Assembly (NCBI GenBank): GCA_013398295.1
Contig: VZSF01003332.1
Span: 186,001 to 250,000 of the forward strand
Reading direction: 5' to 3'
Length of the DNA: 64,000 bases
Source: Chionis minor
Taxonomy: Eukaryota > Chordata > Aves > Charadriiformes > Chionididae
How positions within the stretch are numbered: the first letter of the stretch is position 1; every line of letters starts with the position of its first letter. A model generated the notes under the pieces. It was given only the letters and a program-made list of their open reading frames with translations. It did not search any database and was not told where the DNA came from. A program made the translations under genes and the position numbers. Shown here in pieces: positions 48,673-61,673 of this stretch.

Positions 48673-49032
48673 ATCATAGAATCATAGAATCATAGAATGG
48701 TTAGAGTTGGAAGGGACCTTAAAGATCATCAAGTTCCAGCCCCCCTGCCATGGGCAGGGACACCTCTCACTAGAGCAGGTTGCTCAAAGCCCCATCCAGC
48801 CTGGCCTTAAACACTTCCAGGGATGGGGCCTCCACAGCTTCCCTGGGTAACCTGTTCCAGTGCCTCACCACCCTCACAGTAAAGAACTTCTTCCTAATAT
48901 CTAATCTAAATCTCCCCTCTTCCAATTTAAAACCATTACCCCTTGTCCTATCACTAGACTTCCTGACAAAGAGTCCCTCTCCAGCTCTCCTGTAGGCTCC
49001 CTTCAGATACTGAAAGGCTGCTATCAGCCTCT
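48673..49032 (-). mobile_element. CR1 LINE 3' fragment, minus strand
   Basis: Starts with three reverse-complement CR1 terminal units (ATCATAGA repeated from 48673), then GGTTAGAGTTGGAAGGGACC and a well-preserved CR1 3' region ending near 49032. Its low divergence from the copy at 19233 suggests a comparatively young insertion of the same subfamily. Confidence 0.95.
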
Positions 49033-49894
49033 TGTCTTGAGTTTAGTCAAGCTCTAGTTAGAATCATAAACTCTCCAGGTCAATACTGACAACTATTTTC
49101 TGATATCAAATGCTGTGGAGTTTTAAGTTTTGTTTTTGTTTTCTTCTGTTTTGTTTTAGTTGAGGGGGAGGTGTTGTTGATTTGGTTTTAGGGTTATTTT
49201 TGTTGTTGCTTTGGTTTGGATGGTTTGGTTTGGTTCTTAATATACGCAGAATACTATGATGTCTGGGAGACTGGGCTGAGATTTACACTAGACACATGTC
49301 TTTATGTCCATCCATAAAATACCTATTAGAACTGGCATCATCTTAATAATGATTTCCTTCTACTAAGAGAAAATGACAATGTGGTCATTGTAGGTAGCTA
49401 AGCAGCTTTACTAACCTTTAGTTACTTATATTGATATACCTGAAGGATTGTTCTTCCACCATGTCCTCCCTCACTTGATCCCTTCCTTCCTGCCTTCCTT
49501 CTTTCCTGCCTTCTTACCCTCCTGCCCTCTTTCCTATTATAGCAATCTATTATGCAGGTTTTAAAATACTTAACTGTAATTATGATGTCATTCAGTCTAA
49601 TTCACCAGCAAGAAGAGATTAACATTTGAGTGTAATGAACTTCTGGTATGGGGTTAAAGCAACTTCTGCGAGTAACTGCATTGCTCTCAGTAGACATCCC
49701 CTTTCAGAGAAAAGCAAAAAAAAAATACAAGCTCAGTGCACTCTGAAAGAAAAATATATCTTTGCCTACTACTTATAAAACTACACTACTCTTTGTCTTT
49801 TTGTCTTTTTTTGTTTGTTTTTTTGTTTTCTTTTTGTAGTCTCCCTTCCTTTCCAGTAGTGATAAATAGGAAAACACTCTGGGATCTTAGGGGG
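49033..49894. other. No gene; GT- and CT-rich simple sequence
   Basis: Contains a GT-rich stretch at about 49125-49235, a CCTT/CTTT-rich tract at 49480-49534 and T-rich DNA around 49795-49838. No gene is supported. Confidence 0.65.
49480..49534. repeat. (CCTT)n-like pyrimidine tract
   Basis: CCTTCCTTCCTGCCTTCC-type units with interruptions over about 55 bases. Confidence 0.8.

Positions 49895-49984
<90 letters not shown>
49895..49984. repeat. 90-base uninterrupted poly-A tract
   Basis: Ninety consecutive A after a GGGG. No obvious retroposed gene precedes it and I see no matching target-site duplication, so it may be an expanded homopolymer or an assembly/read artefact. The poly-lysine frame across it is not a gene. 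Confidence 0.9.
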
Positions 49985-49987
<3 letters not shown>

Positions 49988-51088
49988 GCTTGCTTAGATC
50001 AGTAGACAAACAAAAAGGAAAATCCCCATATAATGTTTATTGCATTTCCCTTTTTATTTATATTTTCTTTTCTTTTCATCTTTTTAAAAATTATTTTGGA
50101 AACTCTGCATGTGATGAGTTCTGGTATGGTGATATATTATCTCAATCAAGCAGCCAATATCAATCATAAAAAGCCCCGTGCTGGTTTATTTCAGCCCCAA
50201 TAGATGTAAGAAATATATCCTTATGAAAAACCCTAGTACTTCTGTATCAACGTTTACTTTTATGTATTAATGTATCCACCTAACACAGGGATCCCAATGC
50301 AAACTTTTCTTTATGAAATGGAAATGCTTTGGGCAAATAAAGAAAATCTTTATTAACAAAAATATCAGAATCATTCTACCACTGTTTTGGAGTTTAGCTT
50401 TTAATACATAAATTTTGCCCATACAATTTGAATTTGAGTCCAAGAATCTGTGACTCTTCCTCATTCAAATTATTTTCTGAACTGAAGCTCTTATTGTTCA
50501 CAGTTTCGGTGAAAGATTTCTTCCAATAGCTTCAATTGAATGTTCCAGTCTGGCCCTAGTAAAACTCATGATTCAGACCAATAAGCATATTAAAAATTCA
50601 AATACATACAATTACAATTAGACTGTTAATAATTTGGGAACCTCTTTCACAATTTCATGCTGCAGCTCAAACAGTAACAGCCCATAAGAGTAATTATAAG
50701 AGACTTCTGGCTCAGAGATTTGAGAAAAACTACTGCACGGAAAGCCAATGGGCTTTTGCGTTCTCCATGTGGGCCTGCAGAGATTTTGCAATGCATACCT
50801 AAGACTTCCACACATAAACACACATGCCAAGCATGTTGTTGCTTGATTTTGTGAAATTTTATGCAGTAGTTCTTATACATGCAAGTATGTTATTGAATGG
50901 TGTAGATTATGTACGCCTCAGACACATGTTCAAGGCTTTATGGAATCAGACACGTATGTTTTAGCTTCTTGGGCAAAGGAGGGAAAAAAACAGCTATCAT
51001 CTAGGTTATCTAAGAAAACCAGAAAAACGTAGTCTGATCTGTCCTCAATTAGTCTTGTTTACTACCATGAGTCACAAAAAGTATTTAT
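49985..51088. other. Non-repetitive DNA, no gene recognised
   Basis: AT-rich DNA with no recognisable feature. Overlapping minus-strand frames of 65-77 codons near 50267-50880 lack motifs. Confidence 0.6.
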
Positions 51089-51112
51089 GAACCATTCTAT
51101 GATTCTATGATA
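51089..51112 (+). mobile_element. CR1 terminal-repeat-only remnant
   Basis: GAACCATTCTATGATTCTATGAT matches the last ~23 bases of CR1 in two parts, GAACCATTCTATG and ATTCTATGAT, with no CR1 upstream. It may be an extreme 5' truncation or the surviving end of an older copy. Confidence 0.6.
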
Positions 51113-54100
51113 TAAAAGCACAGACTTGAAGAGAGCAGCTGACCTCTTCCACAGGCGGCACTGTATGAAAAACAGAAGCAAGCATCTGGGATAGCCAATT
51201 ATCCAGGGAATTTGGAGGGTAAATGAGAGGCTTTTTAGTTCCTCTAAGTTATCTGAAACATAAATAATTTCGGTACTTATGTATGGTGAAGCACAGTGGA
51301 ACTGAAAAGGGCAAGTATGGCTGAGGAGTCATAACGGAGTCCTTTATGCAAGGAACTTGGCACTAATTTCCTGAGGAATCTTGGAAAGTCACATTGAAAG
51401 AAGAAAGTATCTATTAGATCTTTCATTTTTGTTTTTATTTTGTTAGTGTAAGCCAAAAAACATATAGCTTGGCTGTTTGCCTAAGCTATATCAATAAACC
51501 GTGATGTGCATACAGTAGTATTTGCAAACATTGCAGTTAATTGTTCTTTTTGTTGTTGTTGTTGTTGTTTTCTTTTTGTGAGAAAACCGGGAGCTATATC
51601 CCTGAGTGTTTCTGCATCTGCTGCATATTCTTCTCATGCTTAAAAAACGGAAGGACAGAGATAAATAGCATTCAGTAATCTAGAGATTCTGTACTATTCT
51701 CTATAACACTGAACCCTCCAAGCACATTCTCGTGTCAGTGCCTTACACCATCAAACTTCACAAATGTCTTCATTGCATAGGCTTAAATAACAGAGTAACT
51801 AACAATTTGGTAAATAATAAACTTCTTGCTTTAATCAACATGTTAAATAGCCCCACTATTATTTAACTGAAACAGCTTTTGATCCCACAGTTCAGACATT
51901 TTCCCTGTACACTGAACATGAGTAACTAAAGCGGCATGCTAAACTGTCTTATTTCCTTGAGTTCCATAGTCTTTTTACGGTGCTAATTTTTATCTGTTTC
52001 TCATTTTTGTGAGAAACATCCACAATCATAGCCAATAGTGTTACAATGATGTTTAATATGTGGCTAGTATTTTTATCCTGGCAAAAATAATGGAAAAGTA
52101 ACCAAGAGGTTCTATTATTTTTTCTTCTCTCTTCTTCCACCTTTTTCTCCTACTTTAGATTATGAACAAAGCTGTCATCACATTAACCTCAATTATCACC
52201 TACTACATAATCATGTGCAATAAAACAAGATCATTTGCACCAAATGAAAGAAATACAAGAAATCCCAGCCCAGCCAAATCTTAACAGACATAAAACCTGA
52301 GTTACCTAATGTGTCTCAGAACAGTATTAGGAGTACTGAAAATGCTTCACCCCGTGGCTCGCCAAAATTCAAAATGCAGCCACAATGAGACATAGCCATC
52401 AGAAAAGCAAGAGTCCTGAACAGGGACTTCTCTTTAGTTCCTTAAATTAAAAGAATGGCAAGATCATTCTCATGTCCAAGAAGCTATTTTTTATCTTCTG
52501 CTTACCAGCTATATGGCAATAGGTAAATCTCCTCAGTTCATTGCTTGTTTCCTCCACTTCTTTGTTTTGGATTATGAACTCTTTTAAGCAAGGCCTTGTT
52601 TTTACAAAAACTACAATTATTAGGAAAACAGATTCCTGAAATGTTGACAACTCTAGATATTACAGAAATACTTTTACTACTGTTAACTAAAAGGACAAAA
52701 AAAGTTGCTATAAATTGACATAAAATACGGTGTAATATGTTGACAGATTAGCAAGGATTATGGGCTACAGCTAAGTAAGAACTAGTATAATAATAAGATA
52801 GAGAACATTGCGGAGAATAGAAACCTTATGAATTTTCAGTGATTGCTCTTCATGAAGTGTATGCTAGGAAACCATGTATAGTAACTGTTGAAAACAAACA
52901 AACAGAGACTAAGAAACCGAAATACAATTCAAGATCTTCCTTGTGAACTTTCCCATTTGATAGAAGTGTTTGGCTGAAAATGCAAGAATGACCTGAGGTA
53001 TAAACTGCTACAGCAGAAACTGCATAAAAACGTAAGCATTGCAAATATGAACAATATTTCCGGCTTTAAGTATGGTACAGGATTTTGATCTCATTACAGG
53101 GATCCAAGACCATTCAATATAGAAGAAACTAACTCCATTGACAGATTGTGGGTCTTTCCAAACTATTTTGGACAGGTGCCTCTGAAACACAAGGAAGTAA
53201 CAAAATCCATACATTCACATCTAGATTAGTAATTGTGCAGTGTCTGCACCCTCCCTCTCAAAATGCTGAATGGAAAAAGAAAACATTGCCACAATAATAA
53301 TTATAGTTATTCTAAATGTATATCTTAATAAAACTGTGTCCCAGTTTTTCACCTCAAAAAAATACTTACCTTTGAAGTACTTAATCCAGAAAACAGATGT
53401 GATGATGTTCATTAATGCTACATAAAACTCAGAAAGGGCAGAGCTCCTGAAGAAGGGCTTACTATCTTATATGAATCCTGAGCAGTCTAATATCCTATGG
53501 GCAAAAAGCATGAGGGATTCCTAATAGGCTTTACCTACATACGTTTGAGAAGTCCATTTTAAAATTCACTTTACATAATTGGAATTAGGGGCTATCATTA
53601 TGATGTAATCTTGTATGACCCATTATTTTGAAACTATTGTTTTGGTGGTGGTGGCATTTTGTTCATAGCATTGGGGTTTTTTTAATAACTTAAAAACAAT
53701 TGCTAAATGGTATTATGACTGAGCAAGTACAGCACAGTATCTATAGGATCTGTCATTGATGATATCCTCACAGAAAACATCTCTGACTGACTGTGCAGCT
53801 GGGTAGTTAATGAGTATGTGCTAGAAAGGGCTATTGAAAAATCTGTTTGACAATAGGTAGCCTTTCAATGCTTGCTTTCTCCTCTTTTTTCTCAAGTTGT
53901 AGCTCTTTTTAAAAGATAAGTTGTTTCTGGAAAGCTTAAATAGTATTTTTTTTTACCATCTCAAAATATTAAAAAAACCCCAACCTCTAATTAAGAAAAT
54001 ATTGAAGGGTATTCGTAGAAGCTCTGTTCAAGAAAATAAACCTTACATATTTGGGGATACTCTTACAGACTAATAAATGACAATTTAGTGTCATTCATCC

Positions 54101-55439
54101 ACCACCTTTCTCAGGACTGTAACGAACATTTAGTTTAGTTTATTAGTTTAGATTAGTACCTATACTAAACTCCCTAACAAATTATTCCCTGGCACCTTAG
54201 CAGGTCAAAGTTAACTTTTAGTTCACCTAAATGAATGCTTATTCACTTCAGATCTGAGAGGGTAATATCAACTACTCAACAGCTTTTGTACAGGATGGTA
54301 CCATTTAGTCAGAACAAAAACAGTTCAGAGGAACACTTTCAAAACAAGTATTCTGTTAGAGTGGAGAATATTTTCCTGGGAAGAAAGTTCTTCAGGCTTC
54401 ACTCCTATTTCAGACATTTGCATTACATTTCTCCTAATTTAATCCTTGTAAACCTCTGGAAAGAATTATGGATTAGGAGTACAGCCAATGCAGAAGGACA
54501 CATAAAGCTTTTAAAACATTATAGTCATGGCTGGGGATATTTCTAAATCACAACTTAAATTTCTCCCACTTTCAGGACCCCAGTTTCTTACATGTATCTA
54601 AAGTACTGCAGCATGAAAACACTGAATAGTGGGCATCAAAATAAATTTTGATCATATTAGTTACTTTGAGCTTCCAGTCTCGTATAAATGTTGAGCTCTA
54701 GAGAAACTGTTCTAGTCATTCCTGCTTTTCATTGCACTGGTCTCATAGTCTGTGAATAGTTCATGTTTCAAAGCATAGCATCGTTTGTAGATTCACTTGT
54801 TCTTTCCTCTAGAGTTCAAACAAATTTTTTGAATGTTTAATTGTGCTCCTGACTAGCCAACAGCAGTGAGTTACTGTCCATCCAAATTGCAATTCATATT
54901 GTGCTAAGTATTCAGAATTTTCTAGGGGCTCTGACAAAGTCAAAAAGCAAAGTTGAAAAATGGTTGGTCAGGGTAGGTAGAGGTAGTTGTTTTGGAAGTT
55001 CTTTGCTGCTGCCTAAATTCCATTTGCTTTATTTTTTTTTATTTTCCTCATGGCTATGTAACAATGTTAATATGTGGAATATGAAAGAGCCCTGAAAAGC
55101 AAACTAAGAATTTCACTTACTCTACTGGAAGCATGCACCAAATGATTTCAGCTGTCTGTGTGATTAGATGGGGTGAGATGGGGGGAATAACAAACTGATC
55201 ATCACTAAACCATCTTTAATGGAAGAACGTGATTAATGATCATGAGAGTGTACAGCATAATCACTGGAAATGCAGACAGTATAGTTTTGGGGGCAAATTT
55301 ATAAAATAAATATGAATTTAAATGTAATTACAGTATTAGTTTAGGTCATGCAATTTAGTGTGGTAAAAAATCATCCATATAATTAATCTCTATTTTTAGA
55401 AATGTGAAACTTATGCACTTTTTTACATTACCTGGTACT
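51113..55439. other. Non-repetitive AT-rich DNA, no gene recognised
   Basis: About 4.3 kb with a (TTG)n run at 51549-51570 and nothing else that I can support. The longest frame (103 codons, 54235-54546) is within chance expectation. Confidence 0.6.
51549..51570. repeat. (TTG)n microsatellite
   Basis: Six to seven TTG units followed by TTTC. Short trinucleotide repeat. Confidence 0.85.
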
Positions 55440-55850
55440 ACCAAGAAGAGATGACTCCATCATTTTTGAATGCTGCCATTAAAATAGCTGTGAGAAGTAT
55501 TTAGATTGCCCTTTACTCTTCTCATCACTAGACTAAACAAGTTTACCTCCTTTAATCTCTCTTCACAGGGCATGTAATGCATCTTCACCATTTTGATAGC
55601 AGTCTTTGGTTCTTCTCCCTATCCATCTTCAAGTCGACTAACCCAGAAGCATGCAGTACTCTAAATGTCGTCTCCATAGCATCATGTAGAGGAGAATGAT
55701 AATTCTCCCATACACTCCTGTTAAAGTAACCAAGTATGCAACTTCTCTTATTTATACTGAAAACACATTGTTGACTCATGCTTAAGCTGGTACCCATCTG
55801 TAACCTCTAAACTTATTTCAGCATGGACAAATCAGATATTGACTACAGAA
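55440..55850 (-). mobile_element. Old CR1-like fragment, minus strand
   Basis: Strongly diverged, but blocks such as CTCCTTTAATCTCTCTTCAC (the 'sequence before CATAAG' block of CR1) and 'ACACATTGTTGACTCATGCT' occur in the CR1 minus-strand order. No open frame is informative. The neighbouring copy at 55975 is better preserved and in the same orientation. Confidence 0.65.
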
Positions 55851-55974
55851 TTTTTGTAATTAAGAATACAAAACATTTAGGGTTTTTTCAACACAATACA
55901 GATAAAGTTCATACCAGGGGATAAGAATATTGGACAGCAAGGATACACAGGATGGCCAAGTTTGGAAAGCATGT

Positions 55975-57035
55975 CTGGAAGTTGTCTACTCCCAAGATCC
56001 TTGCTCAAAGAAGGGCCGCCCAGATCAGGTTCTTCAGTAGTATCTCCAGTCAGGTTTTGAGTATTTCCAGGGACTGATACTTCACAGGCTCTCTGGCTAT
56101 TCCAGTGCTGGAATTTTTGTTTTCTCACAGTATTTTTGGTTTCTTTGTAGGAGTCATTTTTCTGTATTTCAATTTGTGCCCATTGCCTCTCATCCTGTCA
56201 CTGGATGTGAACAAGAAGAGCATCTTCTTCAGAGTCTCCACTTAGGTATTTATCCTTGTTCATAAGATCCTCTCAAGCCTTCTCCTGTTCATGCTGAACA
56301 GTCCCAGATCTCTCAGCCTCTCCTTATATGACAAATGCTTTATTCATCTTTGTGCTGGACTTGCTCCAGTATCTCCGTGTCTCCTTTGTGCTGTAGACCC
56401 CAGCACGGGACCCAGCACTCCAGATGTGTCTCACCATTGCTGAAAAGAAGGAAGGGTCACCTCACCTGACCTGCTGGCAACAATTTTTCTAATGCAGTCT
56501 AAGTTGTTGTTGGTCTTCCTTGCTGCAAGGGTGCATTGATGGCTCATGGTCAACTTGTTGTCCATCCCCAAGTCCTTTTCTGCAAAGCTCCTTTCCAGGT
56601 GGTCAGACCCAAGTCTGTAGAGTTGCATGGAGTTATTCCTCCCCAGATGAAGGACTTGGTATTTCCCTTTTTTGAACTGCATGATGTCCATGTTAGGCTA
56701 TTTCTCCAACTTTTCACAGTTCCTCTGAATGGCAGCACAACCATCTGGTATATCAGCTACGCCTCCGAGTCTCAGATTACCCGAAAACCCAGTGAAAGTA
56801 CACTCTGACCCATCACCCTATTCAGCAATGAAGAGGTTTCACAGTACTGGCTTCAGTATTGATGCCTAGGCCTCCAATTAGACTTCATGCCACTGATCAT
56901 CACCCTCTGGGCTTTGCCATTCAGCCAGTTTTCAATCCACCTCATTATCTGTTTATTTTGCCCATACAGCAACAGCTTGTCATGAGGATCTTATGGGAGA
57001 CAGTGTCAAAGACTTCTGTTAAAAGCTATTTTTAT
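55975..57035 (-). mobile_element. CR1 LINE fragment, minus strand
   Basis: Minus-strand CR1 from a degraded 3' region up to the palm/finger region near 57035 (GAGACAGTGTCAAAGACTTC, the FDTVSH-equivalent). The frame 56691-56431 contains '[20 protein letters not shown]' and LTMSHQCTLAARKTNNNLDCI, the ORF2 stretch just past the catalytic box. That box itself reads FSGN (56776-56787) instead of FADD. The copy is 5'-truncated and inactive. Confidence 0.9.
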
Positions 57036-60000
57036 TGTGCTTAAGTAAAATTTCTTCCAGAAACCATATTATTTTGTGTTCTTACTGATATATTAAGTGG
57101 CCTGTGAGCAATCCATTAATTAGATATTCACCAGACATGTGGATCACAAAGCCTGATTATTCTAACTCTGTGCTGTATATCAGCATTAGGAATGGTTTAT
57201 AATTATGATTCCTATCTAGGAGAAAGCATAGTGTCTCTTGATTGACAAGCTCTGTTCTTAGATCTGTTTGTGTTTCAGACATATTACAGATATGATAATT
57301 CCAGAAAATGTCTGCTGTGAATGTGTTTTTATTATCTATAAAGGGAGTTACAATGACAGTAAGCAGGTAGAACTTTTTAAATCCTCTAACAATTACAAAG
57401 ATGGTTATGCATCCTTTTTTTAACCTTACTGTATGTCTTTTCACTCTATCCCATTTATAATAGAAAATCCTCAGTGATATTATGTCTCTTCTGGTGATGT
57501 TTGTCAGAGATAGTCCGTTAAATGAAAGAACTCTAAACACTGGTGAAATGCACTGTAGTTTTAATATGACATTTCAGCCATTTGATGAATTCTTAACAAT
57601 TGCTCTTTAAGTACACAGATCTGGAAATCCTCAACTGGTCGCATACAACACATCAAAAGCTCTCCCTGGTACAGGGGGCAGAGGTTGTTATCCAGCAACA
57701 CTTATCATGTATCATTAGGTCTCCATACAGTGAAGTTATGCCCTGGAAGCATACTGGAAACAGGAGCCAGATGAACTTCCAAAATTCTAGGTATATTAAC
57801 AGTTACCTAAGGCTAATAATATTACCACAACTAGAATGAAACAATTAGGTCAATTTTTATAGTCTTAATTTCCACTGGAGATGAATGCTAACATATAACA
57901 CACTAGTTATTCTTCCAGTGAGAAATCTCCTTGAACCAACACCTTTTTACAAGTTGGATTAAAAAAACTGTGTACCAACCATTATTACCCATGGGGCACC
58001 CACATTGAAAAATATCTATTCTGGAGAAAGAGAAGCTTCAGATTCTCTTGCTTTCTACCTTTTTTCAAACTGTGTATGACTCAAGACAATACTTATCTTT
58101 TAAACACAAGCTATTTCCATAACCCTCATATTGTTTTGTAAAGGGATTAATCTCTCTGTATTCCTTCCGTTGCAGACGTTATATAGTCCTTAGGTTTTGT
58201 ACAAAGCTTTGATCCTCTGGAACAGAAGGTGCTTTAAGATAAGTTATTTTATTTTTTTTTAAGGGGACCTAGCATTACTGATAAAAACTTACATAAAAAA
58301 CAGTACAGGAGAAGATAACAGTGTGTTCATTTCCCTATTCCTCATTCAGAAGTACAGAGTGGAACTAGTTGTTTTGGTTTTGGACTTACATATGCAATCA
58401 AGTGAAAACTACATGGTCAGTTATAGGCAGTTTTCATAGGTTGATACACAGTTATGTGCATGATGAAACTGTGTGACTCATATGTAAACTATGCCATTAT
58501 TTGCCATAGTGTAAACTATGCCTCTCAAGGTTGCATTCAAACTCGTCAAAAAGTGGCCATCTGCATTGATAGCCCATTTTTGCTTTCATTTTCAAGACCA
58601 TTGATAGCATCTTTTGACAATATATTGGGAATCCTTCAGCAGATCATCCCCAATAATATTTTCTCATATGTGGGTTCCTGGCAATTTCAACAAATTTTTA
58701 TCACATGTAATACACATTATAGAAATTGTTTGTTAAAAGACAATGTATATCTGTATATACACATAAAAGTATATGTTTTTATTAATATTTCTGTAATAAT
58801 TTGTCATTAAAATCTATATAGTTATAGCTATATTATTAGTACCAGTTTTTCTTGGTTCTATTCAAGTTATGCAAATTTCTGGGGAAATAAAAGTGGTACC
58901 TGTTAAAGAATCCTCTATGTTTAGGACTAGTGGTCACACAGAATTAAAATAACTGTTAAATGTTGAATATCAAAATTGAAAAAAACATGGACCGGTGAGT
59001 ATCAAATATCAAATCTTACAAACAAAAGACCTACAATGTCAAAAAGAATTTTTCCACTTCAGTATTATCTTTAGGCATGTGGAGGATTCAATGTCAATCT
59101 GTTACTGAATGACAAACAGAAGATGAATCCATCCAATCCCCAAGCCACTGTAGTCATATGCCAAGTGTCATATTTGAGGATAAGGACACAAGTCTCAAAG
59201 CAAGATGCTGACAAAGAGAAATGTTGTACAAAGGATCTAACATGTTAATATTCCCCTAAGTGGGAATATTACACAGGCCAAAAGAAAAACTATGACATAT
59301 CCTACTCCTGGGGCAGCCCTCTCAACCCTTGCTGACCCGTTCAGAAATCCTGATCAGAATAAAATAGAAGCAAGCTTTGTTACCTCATCAAAACTAAATC
59401 TGATATATGAGCTAATCACTTTTTTATTATCTCATCTCTGATGCTAAGCAGAATTTCAGGGATTGTTAGTCAGTATTGTGATACACGAGAAAATTCAAGT
59501 AGAATTTGAGAACAGTATAACATGCATGACAATGCCTAAAAGGATCTTAACAACTGAATTAAGTGAAACAAGTAAAGAAATAAGTAAAATAAGTACGTCA
59601 CCACATATTTAATTCACTAAAGTAAAAATGTCCAAATGAAGCTTCCTGTTGCACATTATAAGTAAGTTCTACAGGCTATTATGTGATCAGTTTTACATAT
59701 ATGTGTGAGAGAAGAGGACATCTAATAGGTAATGATGGAAAGAGGGATCAGAAGTGGTTGCCCCAGATCACATCTGCAGGAATCAGCAAATATCAGTCAG
59801 TACCTAATAGTCTTTCAGCCCTTCAGATTTGGAAAGGTACACAACTAGACCACAATAAGAAATGATGATTAGAATCTGACAGAGGGAACAACACAATTCC
59901 AGTCTCTGAAATTCTCAGTCTATGTTGAATGTTTTGCTAATTTTTTTATGCATCTGTATTGCCAGATAACCTCAGTGATCCCTGACTTTCAGGCAGTCCA

Positions 60001-61111
60001 CACATCATGCAGGCTGCAAATGCAGGTGCTGAAGTCCCTCGATGGCAATCTACATGGGAATTTTCTATGGTGTCATAGATCTTGGAGAATCAACTCCAAG
60101 CAGTCTAGCAAGTAACATTTCTTGACAAATAAAAAGAAAAAAAGAAAAAAGAAAAAAAGAAAAAAAGAAAAAAGAAAAGAGAAAAAGAGGAAAAGAGAGA
60201 AGAGAGAAGAGAGGAGAAGAACAATGTTTTACCAAAACAACTGTACATTTCTCCCTATTAGATTGAACTGCATTTACAGAGTCAGCAATACAGAGGGTAT
60301 ATAATAATCAGAAATCAGCAGCCAACACTTTACTCATTTGCCATTCTGATGATGTAATTTTGGTCATTTGAAAGATAATCAGTATGTCTTATGAATAAAG
60401 CCCTTTGCCTCTCTTTGAACTGAACTATTAAAAGAAGGGCAGAACCAAAACTATTCTCTTAGAAAGGGTTATAGGGATATCAGCAAGTAGTGAAGTATAA
60501 CAGAGCAGATGTTTTGGGCAAAACAAGTAATGCTGAGGACCCAATATCCGCACTACACAGTTTTGATGCTTTACTTCAAATTAGCTCTTGTCTGGTCCCC
60601 TGGACTAAATACCATCCAGGTATTCAAATATCAAAGCATATTGACCTCCTGGAATACAGTTTTGCGTTTGTTTCTACCTGAATGGATTAAGCATGCATTC
60701 TGTAGAATGAGAATCTAAGTACAGGAAGTGGATATGATCAGGAGGTTTACTGCAGAAATATTCCTCTGATCCAAAGTAAAATAATGATGTAGATGTATGG
60801 ACATTCCTTGGTTATAGTGACAGATTCAAGCAGCTGTCAAAATATAAGTTACATTCACAATATGTTTTGGGCTTTTTTCTCCCTATATAAAGTGACTAAG
60901 CCTATTTAATTGTTTTCTTTTTCTTTATTTTTTTTTTTTTTAATAAATAAGATACTTTTATGAGTTGTCACTCAAGCCTTCCTTTTTTCTGTGTTCTATG
61001 TTCTATGAACTTTTTGTTGGTTTTAGATATAATTATTTCTCATTTAAAAGAACCCAGACATGAGAAACACAGAAAAATACGCATAATTTAACCTAAAAAA
61101 AATTACCATGA
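57036..61111. other. Non-repetitive AT-rich DNA, no gene recognised
   Basis: About 4.1 kb. Frames of 127 codons (minus, 57157-57540) and 118 codons (plus, 58454-58810) lack recognisable domains; with AT-rich composition about one frame of this length is expected by chance in the window. A purine tract (60127-60221) and a T run (about 60928-60942) are the only structured parts. Confidence 0.6.
60127..60221. repeat. (GAAAA)n / (GAGA)n purine tract
   Basis: About 95 bases of pure A and G: AAAAAG units at the left grade into GAGAGAA units at the right. The Lys/Arg/Glu-rich frame across it is a composition effect. Confidence 0.88.
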
Positions 61112-61673
61112 TGTGCTGGGTTAGGCTTGACAAAGCTAAATGCTCAGCCAGCTGCTCATTTGCTCCCCAGGGAGATGGGGAGGAAAAATATAAAGAACAG
61201 GAGCAAGGAAAGTCATGGGTCAAGATTTAGACTGGGAGGTAGCTTATCAATTACTATTACGGGGAAAATAAATTTAACTTGAGGAAAATTAATTTATTGA
61301 AAAGTAAAATAAATATTTAGTTACTGACTGGGGAAGTGGGAAAAAAAAACTCAAACAATGAAAGAATATCTTTCCCTCTCTTCTTTCCCAGGCTCAACTT
61401 CACTTCTTTAATTCAGACTCCTCTCCCCACCCCAGGGCGATGAGGTGGTGGGGGGTTACAGTCAGTACACACTGCTCCTTCCTCTTCATACTACTTTCCA
61501 TTCCTCCACTGTGGTCTCTTCAATGGGCTGCAGGGAATATCTGCTTCATTGCCTGGAGCACCTCCTCCTCCTGGAACCAGATGTGCCTGGCACAGGACAG
61601 CCTTGACCTATTCTCATAAAGGCCCCCCCTGCAGGCCCGCACTAACAACACCTGGACATGTCAACCCAATACA
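61112..61673 (-). mobile_element. Solo LTR C, same family as A and B, perfect target-site duplication
   Basis: 562 bases, plus-strand view TGTGCTGGGTTAGGCTTGAC to GTCAACCCAATACA. CATGA lies directly before (61107-61111) and directly after (61674-61678), a perfect 5-base duplication that fixes both ends and supports the TG...CA boundaries of the family. The minus-strand AATAAA (61293-61298) is about 180 bases from the 3' end, as in LTRs A and B. It is shorter than A and B because much of the reiterated middle is missing. No internal region adjoins. Confidence 0.9.

Noticed and set aside
49736..50005. Frame with a long poly-lysine stretch
   Set aside because: Produced by the 90-A homopolymer.
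57157..57540. 127-codon minus-strand frame in non-repetitive DNA
   Set aside because: With about 7% stop codons per codon position, roughly one frame of this length is expected by chance in 64 kb over six frames. No domain, no splice or promoter context.
58454..58810. 118-codon plus-strand frame
   Set aside because: Length is within chance expectation; composition follows the AT-rich background and a repeated GTAAACTATGCC motif lies in its start region.
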